From contig NZ_QHLX01000003.1 in NCBI RefSeq assembly GCF_004135675.1, forward strand, positions 310,001 through 374,000: a stretch of DNA of 64,000 nucleotides, written 5' to 3'. Shown here in pieces: positions 18,815 to 28,331 of this stretch. The notes below the pieces were generated by a model that was not told the origin of the DNA, did not search any database, and saw only the letters and a list, made by a program, of their open reading frames with translations. A program made the translations under genes and the position numbers. How positions within the stretch are numbered: position 1 is the stretch's first letter; every line of letters begins with the position of its first letter. The DNA comes from Marinitoga lauensis (lineage in GTDB: Bacteria; Thermotogota; Thermotogae; Petrotogales; Petrotogaceae).

Positions 18815-20011
18815 TTATCTGAGTAATTGTAATACCTGTTGAGGTAACTGATTAGCTTGAGATAACATAGCAGTACCAGATTGCATAAGTATCTGTTGTC
18901 TTGTGTATTCTGCCATAACTTTAGCCATATCAGCATCTCTAATTCTTGATTCAGCAGCTGTTAAGTTTTCAGAAGCAACACCTAAGTTCTTGATAGTATG
19001 TTCAAGCCTATTCTGAGCAGCACCCAATTTAGCCCTGAATGCAGAAACCTTATAAACAGCAGCATCTATAGCACTAATAGCAAATTCAGCATCGCTTTGT
19101 GAATCTATTTTTATTTCTGAGGTAATACCAATATCATCAGCTTTCATGCTCTGGAAACCAAGATTAATAATTTGTCCTTCATTAGCTCCAATATGATAGT
19201 TTAATGGATTTACACCACTGGAACCTGCTGTAACTGCACCAAATACAGCAACTGCACCACCATCAACTTTTGTTCCGGAAGCTAATGTTCCGCCATAATC
19301 GTCAATATCTGCTAATTGATCCTGTTCCCAAGATATCTTAACGCTTCCGGCACCTACGTTAAGAACAGTTGAATTTGCGGCTTTTCCAGCAGCACTTGTT
19401 ACCAATGTACTACTTTTGCCTCCAGCAGTAATTATGGTTAACTTAATATCGATACCTGAAGTAGCTCCACCGCTAAATTGACCGACTTCTATAATGATAT
19501 TAGCATCTGTGTAAGTATCAGATACAAGGCTGGTTGAAAAGTGAGCGGAGCCTGGAGAAACTAATTTAGCTTCTGCATCTCTTGTTTCTTTCAAAGAGCC
19601 ATCCAACAAGTTTTTAGTATTAAACTGTGTTGTTTTAGCAATTCTGTTGATTTCATCTCTTAATTCTGTAAATTCGTTTTGCAATTGAACTCTATCAGCA
19701 TCAGTATTTGTATCTGTAGATGATTGAACAGCCAGTTCTCTCATACGTTTTAATATTGAATGGATTTCATCCATTCCACCTTCAGCAGTTTGGATCATTG
19801 ATATAGCATCCTGCGCATTTCTTACTGCAGTGTCAAGACCTTTTATCTGGTTTCTCATTTTTTCAGAAATTGCCAAACCTGCTGCATCATCTGCTGCTCT
19901 GTTAATTCTTAAACCAGAAGAGAGTTTTTCCAGAGACTTACTCATCTCACCTTTAACACTATTAAGCGTTCTCCATGCGTTTAAAGCTTCCATGTTGTGA
20001 TAAATTCTCAT
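18815..20011 (-). CDS. Flagellin (first of tandem pair)
   Basis: Second filament subunit gene, 398 residues. Residues 1-145 match the neighbouring copy almost exactly, as do the last hundred or so. The central domain diverges strongly, though a few segments (DDYGGTLASGTKVDG, GVNPLNYHIGANEG) are kept. The pattern suggests duplication, with gene conversion or selection holding the filament-core ends identical. Which copy is the major filament protein cannot be told. Confidence 0.97.
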   Translation of the reverse strand: MRIYHNMEALNAWRTLNSVKGEMSKSLEKLSSGLRINRAADDAAGLAISEKMRNQIKGLDTAVRNAQDAISMIQTAEGGMDEIHSILKRMRELAVQSSTDTNTDADRVQLQNEFTELRDEINRIAKTTQFNTKNLLDGSLKETRDAEAKLVSPGSAHFSTSLVSDTYTDANIIIEVGQFSGGATSGIDIKLTIITAGGKSSTLVTSAAGKAANSTVLNVGAGSVKISWEQDQLADIDDYGGTLASGTKVDGGAVAVFGAVTAGSSGVNPLNYHIGANEGQIINLGFQSMKADDIGITSEIKIDSQSDAEFAISAIDAAVYKVSAFRAKLGAAQNRLEHTIKNLGVASENLTAAESRIRDADMAKVMAEYTRQQILMQSGTAMLSQANQLPQQVLQLLR

Positions 20012-20012
20012 A

Positions 20013-20032
20013 ATTTCACCTCCGTGTGAAAT
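20013..20032 (-). promoter_or_regulatory. CsrA-type hairpin over the flagellin ribosome binding site
   Basis: Identical to 18691-18710: ATTTCAC-ACGGAG-GTGAAAT immediately before the ATG at 20011. Confidence 0.75.
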
Positions 20033-20057
20033 GTAATATGTTTTTCAACCGTTATAT

Positions 20058-20084
20058 ATTTCGTCGCTTTTTTTTGAAACTTTA
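20058..20084 (-). promoter_or_regulatory. Sigma-28 (FliA) type promoter
   Basis: TAAAGTTT (20077-20084), an 11-base spacer, and GACGAAAT (20058-20065). Only one spacer base differs from the copy at 18736. Confidence 0.8.
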
Positions 20085-20131
20085 GAGAAAAAATGGTAAA
20101 ATTATAAAAATAAGAATTAAAGGAGGAAATT

Positions 20132-20914
20132 ATGTTTTTAGATAATATTCCTAAAAGAATTAGAATTAATTATGAAAAATCATTTCCATTATTTTTAAAA
20201 GGTGGAGATATCGCTATTTTACTAATCCATGGATATACTGGGACTCCACATGATATGTATTATTTAGGCCAAAGATTAAATGAAGCAGGTTTTACAGTAT
20301 CAATACCTCGACTGCCTGGTCACGGAACAAATTCAATCGATTTTTTAAACAGCAACTGGAAAGATTGGTTAAGAAGAGTTTTAGATTCTTATATTGAGCT
20401 AAAAACAAAATATAGGAAAGTTTATGTTTCTGGATTATCTATGGGTGGAGTTTTGACTTTGTTATTAGCTGCACAATTTAATCCAGAAAAAATAGCCCTG
20501 GCAGCTCCTGCACTTGAGGCTACAGATTGGAGATTGAAATTAACACCGATAATGAAAATATTTGTTAAAAGATTAAAAAAAAATAAGAAATTTGAATATG
20601 AAGAAGAAGGGCTGAATAAGTTAGCAAGAGAATATTGGGATTATGATTGGCCTTCAAAAGCTGCAGATTTGTATAAACTACAACGTTTGGCTAAAAAAAG
20701 ATTGAGCAAAATAAAAAGTGATACGTTGATAATAGTTTCTAAGAAAGATAAGACGGTTCCTTTAGAAGTTGCGGATATTATAAAAAATAATATCTCATCA
20801 CATGTAATCAAAACTGTAATTCTTGAAAAAAGCCCGCATGTTGTGGTTAATGATATAGAAAAAGAAAAAGTAGCAGATGAAATTATCAAATTTTTTCAGG
20901 AAAATACACTATAA
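20132..20914 (+). CDS. Alpha/beta hydrolase (carboxylesterase-like)
   Basis: A 260-residue serine hydrolase. The oxyanion HGYTG motif is at about 33-37 and the nucleophile elbow GLSMGG places Ser at 103. The likely Asp is in KKDKTVP and the His in KSPHVV. The layout resembles Est30-type carboxylesterases and monoacylglycerol lipases. There is no signal peptide, so it acts in the cytoplasm. The natural substrate cannot be inferred. It follows a good AGGAGG site and converges with the next gene. Confidence 0.85.
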   Translation: MFLDNIPKRIRINYEKSFPLFLKGGDIAILLIHGYTGTPHDMYYLGQRLNEAGFTVSIPRLPGHGTNSIDFLNSNWKDWLRRVLDSYIELKTKYRKVYVSGLSMGGVLTLLLAAQFNPEKIALAAPALEATDWRLKLTPIMKIFVKRLKKNKKFEYEEEGLNKLAREYWDYDWPSKAADLYKLQRLAKKRLSKIKSDTLIIVSKKDKTVPLEVADIIKNNISSHVIKTVILEKSPHVVVNDIEKEKVADEIIKFFQENTL

Positions 20915-20917
20915 AAG

Positions 20918-21784
20918 TTATTTTCTTCTATAATATTCTTCGAATAATTTATTTTTTGATATCATTTTACCATTATTATCAAGAGCATAAGAATATGCAA
21001 TATTTGCTATTAATAAAGCATCTTTTAAAGATTTTCCATCGAATAAAGCATTTATTATAGCGCTCTTAAAAGCACATTTTGCTTCAAATTTAGAAATGCG
21101 TTTATCTGAGAAAGGTTCTATTTCCCAAATTTCCTTTGAAAAACTAAATAATATATTTCCGTTATTTAAAAACGTGGTTTTATATATATAATGAATATTA
21201 TCAGGTAAAAGGGTATTTTCATTAGTAAAAACAAAATCTCCAAAAATTTCTTTGTTTTCAGGAATATGAATACTTTCTTCAAAATCCAGAAATAAAAATT
21301 TTCCCATAAGCTTGATATTTCTGGCTAAGTTGTTATCCCAGTGAGGTAATATTAAATACACACTTCTAACATTATTATATATTTCAGAAAGGGCATTTAG
21401 TGTAAAATTATAGTTTAATTTTTCTATGTTTTTAAAATCTTTATAAACCTTTTCTTCATTGTTATCCAAGATTTTTAAAACTCTTTTTGTTCCATAAGGT
21501 TGTCTTGCGAAAAATAAGTTTATTTCTTTTTGTTCGAAATATTTATTCACTAAATCAAAAAATTCGTCATTGCCAAGAAAATCAAAAATAACAGGGAATA
21601 TGCCCATTTTTTTTAAATGTGTTGCTATTTTAGTACCAATCCCATTAATTTCAAGAGAAATATGGGGAATTGAGAGTATAGATTTTATTAATACTTCAAT
21701 TCCTCCAATTATTAAGATATCCTGTTTTCTTTCAATTTCGTATAAAGGGAGCATTTTTTCTTTTATTTGAAATTGTATTCTCAT
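20918..21784 (-). CDS. PfkB-like protein with degenerate active site
   Basis: The 288-residue protein follows the layout of PfkB-family sugar kinases: IIGGIEVL near the N-terminus, GIGTKIATHLKKMG, FLGNDEFFDLV, and a C-terminal helical region (LKDALLIANIAYSYALD). The GAGD anion-hole/catalytic motif expected near the C-terminus is absent; that position reads KFEAKCAFKSAIINALFDG. It may be a non-catalytic or strongly diverged member. It lies 11 bases after the reconstructed end of the RNase G gene and probably shares its transcript. Confidence 0.6.
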   Translation of the reverse strand: MRIQFQIKEKMLPLYEIERKQDILIIGGIEVLIKSILSIPHISLEINGIGTKIATHLKKMGIFPVIFDFLGNDEFFDLVNKYFEQKEINLFFARQPYGTKRVLKILDNNEEKVYKDFKNIEKLNYNFTLNALSEIYNNVRSVYLILPHWDNNLARNIKLMGKFLFLDFEESIHIPENKEIFGDFVFTNENTLLPDNIHYIYKTTFLNNGNILFSFSKEIWEIEPFSDKRISKFEAKCAFKSAIINALFDGKSLKDALLIANIAYSYALDNNGKMISKNKLFEEYYRRK

Positions 21785-21795
21785 AATTTTACCCC

Positions 21796-23207
21796 CTACT
21801 TTCTATATCTAATATTATAGGAATTTGGATCAGGCCAATTGAAATCTATTTCTAATTTTACATTGAATTTTTTTCTAATTCTTTCTTTTTTTCTTTTGTA
21901 AAGTATCCAGATAAATTATGGTAAACACTGGCATAAACCTCTTTTATATTATGTTTTTCTTTTAAATCAGTTAAAGATTCCTCTAATTCTTTTAAAGCCC
22001 TTCTAAAAACAATTCTAGGAGAAGCAATTTTCCCGGTCCCCTGGCAAATTGGGCATTGTGTAAATAATAATGCATCAATTGAAGGAGTGGTTCTTTTTCG
22101 CGATAATTCCAGTAATCCTAATTTGGTAAATCCAGAAATAGAAACTTTGGCTTTATCTTTCAACGTTTCTTCGCGAAAAATATTTATAATTTCCTCTTTA
22201 TGATAATTATCTTTCATATCTATGAAGTCAATAAGTATAATCCCTGCAATATTTCTAAGTCTTAATTGTCGTGCTATTTCTTTTGCAGCTTCAAGATTTG
22301 TTTTAAAAGATGTTGTTTCAACATCTTTTTCAAGAACATTGCTGGCAGAATCCACATCGAAAACAGTAAGAGCTTCTGTTTTATCTATAGTAATTACTCC
22401 ACCGCTTGGGAGCTCTATTTTTCGAGCGAAGAGGTCGTCTAATTGCTCATATATTTTTGCCCAACTAAAGGCATCAATATCGACTTTTCTAACTTTTAAA
22501 TTAGAATATTGAGTTTTTAATTTATTAAAAATTTTAAATAATTCGATATCATCAGTTATTATTTCATATGTATTATTATCTAATTTTTCTCGTAAAATAT
22601 ATTGGACGAAATTTTCATCTTCAAATAATAATGTTGGTTTATTATACAATTTTGCTTTTTTTAAAATATTATTCCATATTAGTTTTAAATTATAAAATTC
22701 GTTTTTTATACTTTCGAAATCAACATTTTCACTATTCGTTCTGAATATTAAACCTTCCTCTTCTGTTTCAATCAATATTTCACCAATTTCTCTTAATCGA
22801 TCTTTTTCTGATAAAGAGAAAATTTTTTTTGATATTCCTATACTGTTTTCTCCATATGGCATATAAACCATATATCTTCCGGGAATATCTATTCGCATCG
22901 TTAATTGAGGCCCTTTTCTGGTATTTCCGTCTTTTTTTACCTGAACTATAATAAATGAGCCTCTATGTAAAGAATTTGGATCTACAGTGGTGTCCTTAAA
23001 CCTTAAGAAGCCGTTTTTTTTGGTACCAATATTAACAAAAAAAGATTCTAATGCAGGAACGACATTTTCTATTCTACCGAGAAAGATTTTTCCTGATAAC
23101 TTTCCAGCCTCTAAATCTTCGAAAAAAATTTCCATTAATTTATCATTTTCAAGTAAGGCAACACGCATCTCTTCAGAATGTTTGCTAAAAACAAGGGATT
23201 TTTTCAT
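21796..23207 (-). CDS. rng: Ribonuclease G/E family endoribonuclease
   Basis: Endoribonuclease for rRNA maturation and mRNA decay. An S1-like region (GKIFLGRIENVVPALESFFVNIG) is followed by the catalytic domain with the metal-binding aspartates (LTVFDVDSAS and IILIDFIDM) and the zinc-link motif CPICQGTGKI. ATG at 23207 is preferred, as AGGTGAT lies five bases upstream, over a start nine codons earlier. A base is missing in an A-run near 21880. Restoring it adds a family-typical tail (FNVKLEIDFNWPDPN) ending at 21796. Confidence 0.92.
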
Positions 23208-23326
23208 ATTATCACCTACATCTCTTTTTTTCAATCTATTATATCACAATCTTTTTCAAAATATAAAATTAAATATCTTTAAAATTTGGGCGATAAATAA
23301 TTTAGAATTTCTCAAGGAGGGACAAA

Positions 23327-24203
23327 ATGAAAAAAGGATTTTTATTTTAATACTATTATTGCTACTACCATATCTACTCTTTTCTGAAACATATTATGTT
23401 ATAGGAAATGTAGTGTATAAAGGTTCTGAAAAATTGAAAAATGAGAAGGATTATAATGTAGAAATCATATATCCTGAAAAAGAATTAAATGATTATTCGG
23501 ATAAAAAAGTAATTATTGTGAATAATAGTGTAAAAGAAGTATTAGGTGAAATTTATTCACAAAATGGGAATGTAAATTCTTCACAATTAAATAATATAAA
23601 AATGGTAGGGAATATAATTGAAAAACAGGAAAAAGTAAAATTATTTGAAAAATCGCATGTTTTTTCGTATTTTTTACCAAAAGATTATAATTACTGGAAA
23701 GTTGGTGGAAGAAGAGAAGACAAAAATGATATGGATTTGAGCGTGCTTGAAAATACTATATGGTATAGAATACACAAAGAAGGGTATTCTGAAAATAATT
23801 TGTATAAAGATTTTGAGCTACCATATGGTGAAAATTCATTTGTTGACTTTTATGCTGAAATTGCAGGTTGGTGAGTAAAAGTAAGCTTTTACCGGAAGAT
23901 GCATACAGTTTAGCAGGCATTATTTTTTCATTTTTAGATGAAAACAAAAGGAGTATTGATAAATTTTCATTTGTCTGGAGTTCATCGGAATATCCTTTTA
24001 AAGAATATCTGTGGATAAATCCTATGCCATTAACAAATTCCAAAGAATTTTCTATAGCTTTTAATGTAAAAGATATTGTGAATGATAAAAATGTGAAATA
24101 TTTGAGAGTTATTTTTTGGACTTATGGTAATAAGCATTATAAAACATTAACTTCTGATTTGTGGATAAGAAACGTTAAAATAAGATTATCAAAATCAAAA
24201 TAG
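23327..24203 (+). CDS. Secreted protein of unknown function
   Basis: I do not recognise this family. The reconstructed N-terminus (MKKRIFILILLLLLPYLLF) is a clear signal peptide, followed by about 270 residues rich in aromatic and beta-strand-forming residues, so a beta-sandwich fold is possible. ATG at 23327 follows AAGGAGG. Two single-base losses, in the A-run just after the start and near 23872 (AGLVSKSK), break it. It is transcribed divergently from rng and has its own terminator. It is likely exported to the periplasm or toga. Confidence 0.6.
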
Positions 24204-24235
24204 ATTAGATAAATAAAAGTTAATAAAATAATTTT

Positions 24236-24257
24236 ACTGAGACTGAAAAGTCTCAGT
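24236..24257 (+). terminator. Intrinsic terminator
   Basis: ACTGAGACT-GAAA-AGTCTCAGT followed by TTTG, 32 bases after the secreted-protein gene. Confidence 0.8.
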
Positions 24258-24340
24258 TTTGTGATATAATTATAGTATACAAAGTTTTATTTTAGTACTT
24301 TTGAGTATATATAAAAATAAAATCAGGAGGCGGTATATTT

Positions 24341-25000
24341 ATGAAAATTTTTTTAGATACAGCTAACTTAGAAGAAATCAAAACAGCTAAAAATTGGGGA
24401 ATTATTGATGGAGTAACAACTAATCCAACATTAGTTTCAAAAGAAGGGAATATTGATTTTGAAACAAGGGTAAAGGAAATTTGTGATGTTGTAAAAGGAC
24501 CAGTAAGTGCAGAAGTGGTTTCCATGGATTATGAAAATATGGTTAAAGAAGCCAGGCATTTAGCCTCATTAAGTGAGTACGTAGTAGTAAAAATACCAAT
24601 GACCCAGGATGGAATAAAGGCTGTAAAAACATTGTCTTCTGAGGGAATAAAAACAAATGTTACTCTTGTTTTTAGCCCACTACAGGCATTGCTTGCTGCA
24701 AAAGCAGGAGCTACATATGTAAGTCCATTTATTGGAAGAGTAGATGATATAGGTAATCAAGGTTTAGAATTAATAGAAGAAATTTTGCAGATATATTATA
24801 ATTATGATTTTGATACACAAGTTATAGCAGCTAGTGTAAGACATCCATATCATGTTGTTGAAGTTGCTAAAATGGGATGTGATGTAGCAACAATTCCATT
24901 TGGAGTTTTACAAAAGCTTTTTTTCCATCCTTTAACAGATAAAGGAATTGAGAGGTTTAATGAAGACTGGAAAAAATATTTAAATTCTATAAAAAAGTAA
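24341..25000 (+). CDS. talC: Transaldolase, TalC/fructose-6-phosphate aldolase type
   Basis: A 219-residue TIM-barrel enzyme of the non-oxidative pentose phosphate pathway, or a fructose-6-phosphate aldolase. It begins [14 protein letters not shown] and has GVTTNPTL and the Schiff-base lysine in [16 protein letters not shown] and the C-terminal GCDVATIPF are also typical. Short TalC proteins with confirmed activity are transaldolases in most thermophiles. The window also holds tkt and rpe, which act in the same pathway. Confidence 0.93.
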   Translation: MKIFLDTANLEEIKTAKNWGIIDGVTTNPTLVSKEGNIDFETRVKEICDVVKGPVSAEVVSMDYENMVKEARHLASLSEYVVVKIPMTQDGIKAVKTLSSEGIKTNVTLVFSPLQALLAAKAGATYVSPFIGRVDDIGNQGLELIEEILQIYYNYDFDTQVIAASVRHPYHVVEVAKMGCDVATIPFGVLQKLFFHPLTDKGIERFNEDWKKYLNSIKK

Positions 25001-25001
25001 A

Positions 25002-25915
25002 ATGTTAAAGAAATATATTGCTGAAATTGTTTCGAGGAAAATTGAAGGATTAGATAATAGAATAATAAAAGCTTTTGAGAAAGTCCCACGTGAAAAATTT
25101 GTTTTTAGTGGGATTTCGATTGATTCAATATATTCTGATCAAGCGATTCCAACTTTTTATGGAAAGGATTTTCTTTCAACTTCAAGTCAACCATCTTTGA
25201 TGGCTTTGTTTTATAAAAAAGCTAACTTAAAAGAAGGGATAGGGTTTTAGAAATAGGAACAGGTACAGGATATAATGCTGCTATTATTGCTGAAATAGTA
25301 GGAAAAAAAGGAGTAATAATTACAACAGAACCAGAACCGGAAATTTTTCAAAAAGCTAGAGAGAATTTAAGTATGTATGACAATATTATGGTATTGAATA
25401 AAGATGGTTATTATGGGTATAATGAGGAAAAATTTGATATAATATTTTCAACGATAGCTGTTGATGCAATTCCAGTGACGTGGATTAATCAATTGAAAAA
25501 AGACGGGAAAATTATATCTCCAATAGTTTTAGGTGATGATTTGACAGATTACACATTTTTAATTGAAAAGAGTGAAAAAGAAATAACAGCAAGATTCTTA
25601 ATACATACCTCTTTTTTGAGAGCATTAGGGAAATTATCTTTTAAAAATGAGATAAAATTACAAAATAATGACTTTGATATAGAAATAAATTTAAATATAC
25701 CAAAAAAATTATTTGAATTTTGTGTGACTTATTTTAATCCGCAAAATGAAAATATTTCGATAGATTCTGAATATGGATTATACAGAAAAGGTTTGTTGAA
25801 ATTTAAAGGTGGGAATTTATTGGAAGTTATTAAGAAATTAAAAAATGTAAATTTATTTTCTACACGGTTTAAAGGCAAAATTATTTACGATTATTTGAAT
25901 TTTATCCCATACTAA
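25002..25915 (+). CDS. pcm: Protein-L-isoaspartate O-methyltransferase, C-terminally extended
   Basis: Repairs isoaspartyl residues in aged proteins with S-adenosylmethionine. The motifs are AIPTFYG...STSSQPSLMA and the SAM-binding LEIGTGTGYNAA. A base is missing near 25243 just before that motif. Reconstructed length is about 304 residues. The extra C-terminal domain of about 90 residues matches the long Pcm form known from Thermotoga. It starts one base after talC. Confidence 0.88.
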
Positions 25916-25928
25916 TGGAGCTGATTTT

Positions 25929-26519
25929 ATGTCTGATGTTATGCTGAAAATAGTGAATTCAAAGATTGCGTTTCCAGATATTGAGATAATTACAGGAGAA
26001 AAAGTGGGAATATATGCGAATAATCCAGATGAACTATTTCGCAATTTATTAAAAATAATAATCAAGCCTAAAAAATATACAGAAGAATATGTTTTAGAAG
26101 GTATGGAAGCAGAGAATTTGTCTTATTTTAGTAGAAGAATTTTTCATGTTATATCTACGGGGTTATGGAATGAAAAAAATATAAATAAATTAATAGAAAA
26201 CAAGCCTGAAAATAGGAAAATAATAATTTTATTAATAAAAGAAAGTGAAATTGATTTGAAGAATATAGTAGATATTTCAATATATATAGATAAAAATTTA
26301 TCTCAGGAAAATATTTTAGTAATAACTGACTCAAAAGACTTTCTTGAAGCGATATGTGATAGAGTAATTGATATAAATGGAAATGCTTTAGAATTAGAAG
26401 AAGGAATATTTATTAAACGTTTGGATAATATGGAAGAAATTGAAAATATAAATGAAATTGAAGAAAAATATGTTCCACTAATATTAAAAAAGAGAGAATT
26501 AAATGTGAGGGGAATATGA
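25929..26519 (+). CDS. ABC ATPase-like protein lacking a Walker A motif
   Basis: A 196-residue protein with no firm family assignment. It reads like a shortened ABC ATPase: GEKVGIYANNPDELFRNLLKII stands where a P-loop would be but has no GKS/T, and the C-terminal ILVITDSKDFLEAICDRVIDINGNALE resembles the H-loop/D-loop end of ABC domains. The next gene, which it overlaps by four bases, is a membrane protein like an ABC permease. I infer a paired transporter-like complex with a non-catalytic nucleotide-binding partner. The similarity is weak. Confidence 0.4.
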   Translation: MSDVMLKIVNSKIAFPDIEIITGEKVGIYANNPDELFRNLLKIIIKPKKYTEEYVLEGMEAENLSYFSRRIFHVISTGLWNEKNINKLIENKPENRKIIILLIKESEIDLKNIVDISIYIDKNLSQENILVITDSKDFLEAICDRVIDINGNALELEEGIFIKRLDNMEEIENINEIEEKYVPLILKKRELNVRGI

Positions 26520-27313
26520 AAGTAAAAAAGATAAGTATATATATATTATTGGTTATATTTTTTTCTATTTTTTTGTCATTATCACAAATAATATTCGATT
26601 TTATATTTCAAAAAGAGCCATATTTATATTATGGTTCTTTTCCTATTGAAAGTAATAATTTAAAATTTTCAAAGGAGTTTCCACAACAGGCTAAGGCTGT
26701 TTTATCATTAGAAGGAGATATATTAAAAGTATATTTGCCCAAAAATAGCAAATATTTTGATTTAATTTTGAAAGATTTAAAAGTATTTTTATATGATACC
26801 TCTATTAAATTGAACAAAATTGTAAAACCATATTTCATTGAAAAAGAAAATTTAAAAACTCCAGAAGTGTATAATTTTTATATAAAAATTATAGGATTGG
26901 TATTTTATTTCACAATTTTTATCAGTGGTCGAATATTTACTATATTTGATAAAAATAATTTGATTTTGTTTATGTTGCATTATTATAAAGAATATTTTAA
27001 AAGAGTCTTTTTTCTTTTATCAGCTATTTTTTCATTTATTGCAATTGAGCTTTTGATTTTACATGATATTAGCGAATTATATCTATTTTTAATTTATGCA
27101 TTATTATCTATATTGCTTACTTCTGTTTTTGAAAATATTTATTTAAATATATTAATTCCCTTAGTTTTTTCAATAATTGCTTTGTTTTTTGAAAATATTA
27201 TATTTGCTTTATTTATTTTATTAGCAGGATTTATTATTAGTATTGTCTATAATTACATATCGATTTTTTATAATAAAACAATTAACGTTAAGGAGGAAAA
27301 GGAAGTTGAATGA
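26516..27313 (+). CDS. Multi-pass membrane protein, permease-like
   Basis: A 265-residue integral membrane protein. One N-terminal helix (about 5-27) is followed by an extracytoplasmic stretch of about 95 residues and then five or six hydrophobic segments (about 122-255). This is the layout of ABC-2 type permeases. It is translationally coupled to the ABC ATPase-like gene upstream and overlaps the likely TTG start of pheS. Substrate and function are unknown. Confidence 0.5.
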   Translation: MKVKKISIYILLVIFFSIFLSLSQIIFDFIFQKEPYLYYGSFPIESNNLKFSKEFPQQAKAVLSLEGDILKVYLPKNSKYFDLILKDLKVFLYDTSIKLNKIVKPYFIEKENLKTPEVYNFYIKIIGLVFYFTIFISGRIFTIFDKNNLILFMLHYYKEYFKRVFFLLSAIFSFIAIELLILHDISELYLFLIYALLSILLTSVFENIYLNILIPLVFSIIALFFENIIFALFILLAGFIISIVYNYISIFYNKTINVKEEKEVE

Positions 27314-28318
27314 AATAAAAGATAAAATTTTAAAAGAATTAAAAGAGATGGTAAATGAAGTAAAAAATGTTCAAGAATTCCAGATTTTAAAATCGAAATT
27401 TTGGGTAAAAAGGGTGAAATATCTAATTTAATGAAGCAAATTTCTAAGGTTGAAAAGGAAAGAGAAAGGAATTTGGTGCCTTTGTAAATGGTATAAAAAA
27501 AGAGGCAGAAGAGATTTTAGAAGAAGCTCTTTTGAATTTAAAGAAAAAATGAAAGAAGAGGAAGAAAAAAGAATTGGATAGATATTACGTTGCCAGGAGC
27601 AAAAAGAAAAATAGGATATGAACATATATTAAAACAAACAATACGAGAAGTTTATGATATATTCTCAAATATGGGATATAAAATTGTTGAAGGTCCAGAA
27701 ATAGAAACAACATGGCATAATTTCGATGCTTTAAATACTCCAGAATGGCATCCAGCAAGGGATATGCAGGATACTTTTTATATAGAAGATAATATTATTT
27801 TAAGAACACATACTTCACCTGTTCAGGTGAGAACCATGTTGAATCATAAGCCACCGTTGGCGATAATTTCACCGGGTAGAGTATATAGAAAAGATGAACC
27901 GGACGCAACACATTCACCGGCTTTTAATCAAATAGAGGGATTGTATATAGATAAAAATGTTACTGTAGGGCATTTAAAAGCAACTCTTGAGAGATTTTTA
28001 ACCATGTATTTTGGTGGTTCAAGAAAGGTATTATTAAGACCAAGTTATTTCCCTTTTGTTGAACCGGGGTATGAAGTTGATGTTGATTGTATGTTCTGTG
28101 GTGGAAAAGGATGTAATGTATGTAAAGGAACTGGATGGATAGAGATATTAGGTGCAGGTTTGGTTCATCCAAATGTATTAAAGAATGTAGGGTATGATCC
28201 TGATGAGTGGCAGGGTTTTGCATTTGGAACAGGTGTGGAAAGAATTGCTATGTTAAAACATGGAATTGCAGATATGAGAGAATTTTATAGAAATGATATG
28301 AGATTTTTAGGGTTATAA
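27306..28318 (+). CDS. pheS: Phenylalanyl-tRNA synthetase alpha subunit
   Basis: Catalytic subunit of the heterotetrameric enzyme that charges tRNA-Phe. An N-terminal coiled coil (about 1-85) precedes the class II core: [39 protein letters not shown] and the motif 3 [10 protein letters not shown]. The probable start is TTG at 27306 after GGAGG, overlapping the previous gene. At least four single-base losses lie between 27400 and 27590, all in the N-terminal coil. The rest is intact. Confidence 0.95.
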
Positions 28319-28331
28319 GGGAGGAATAGTA

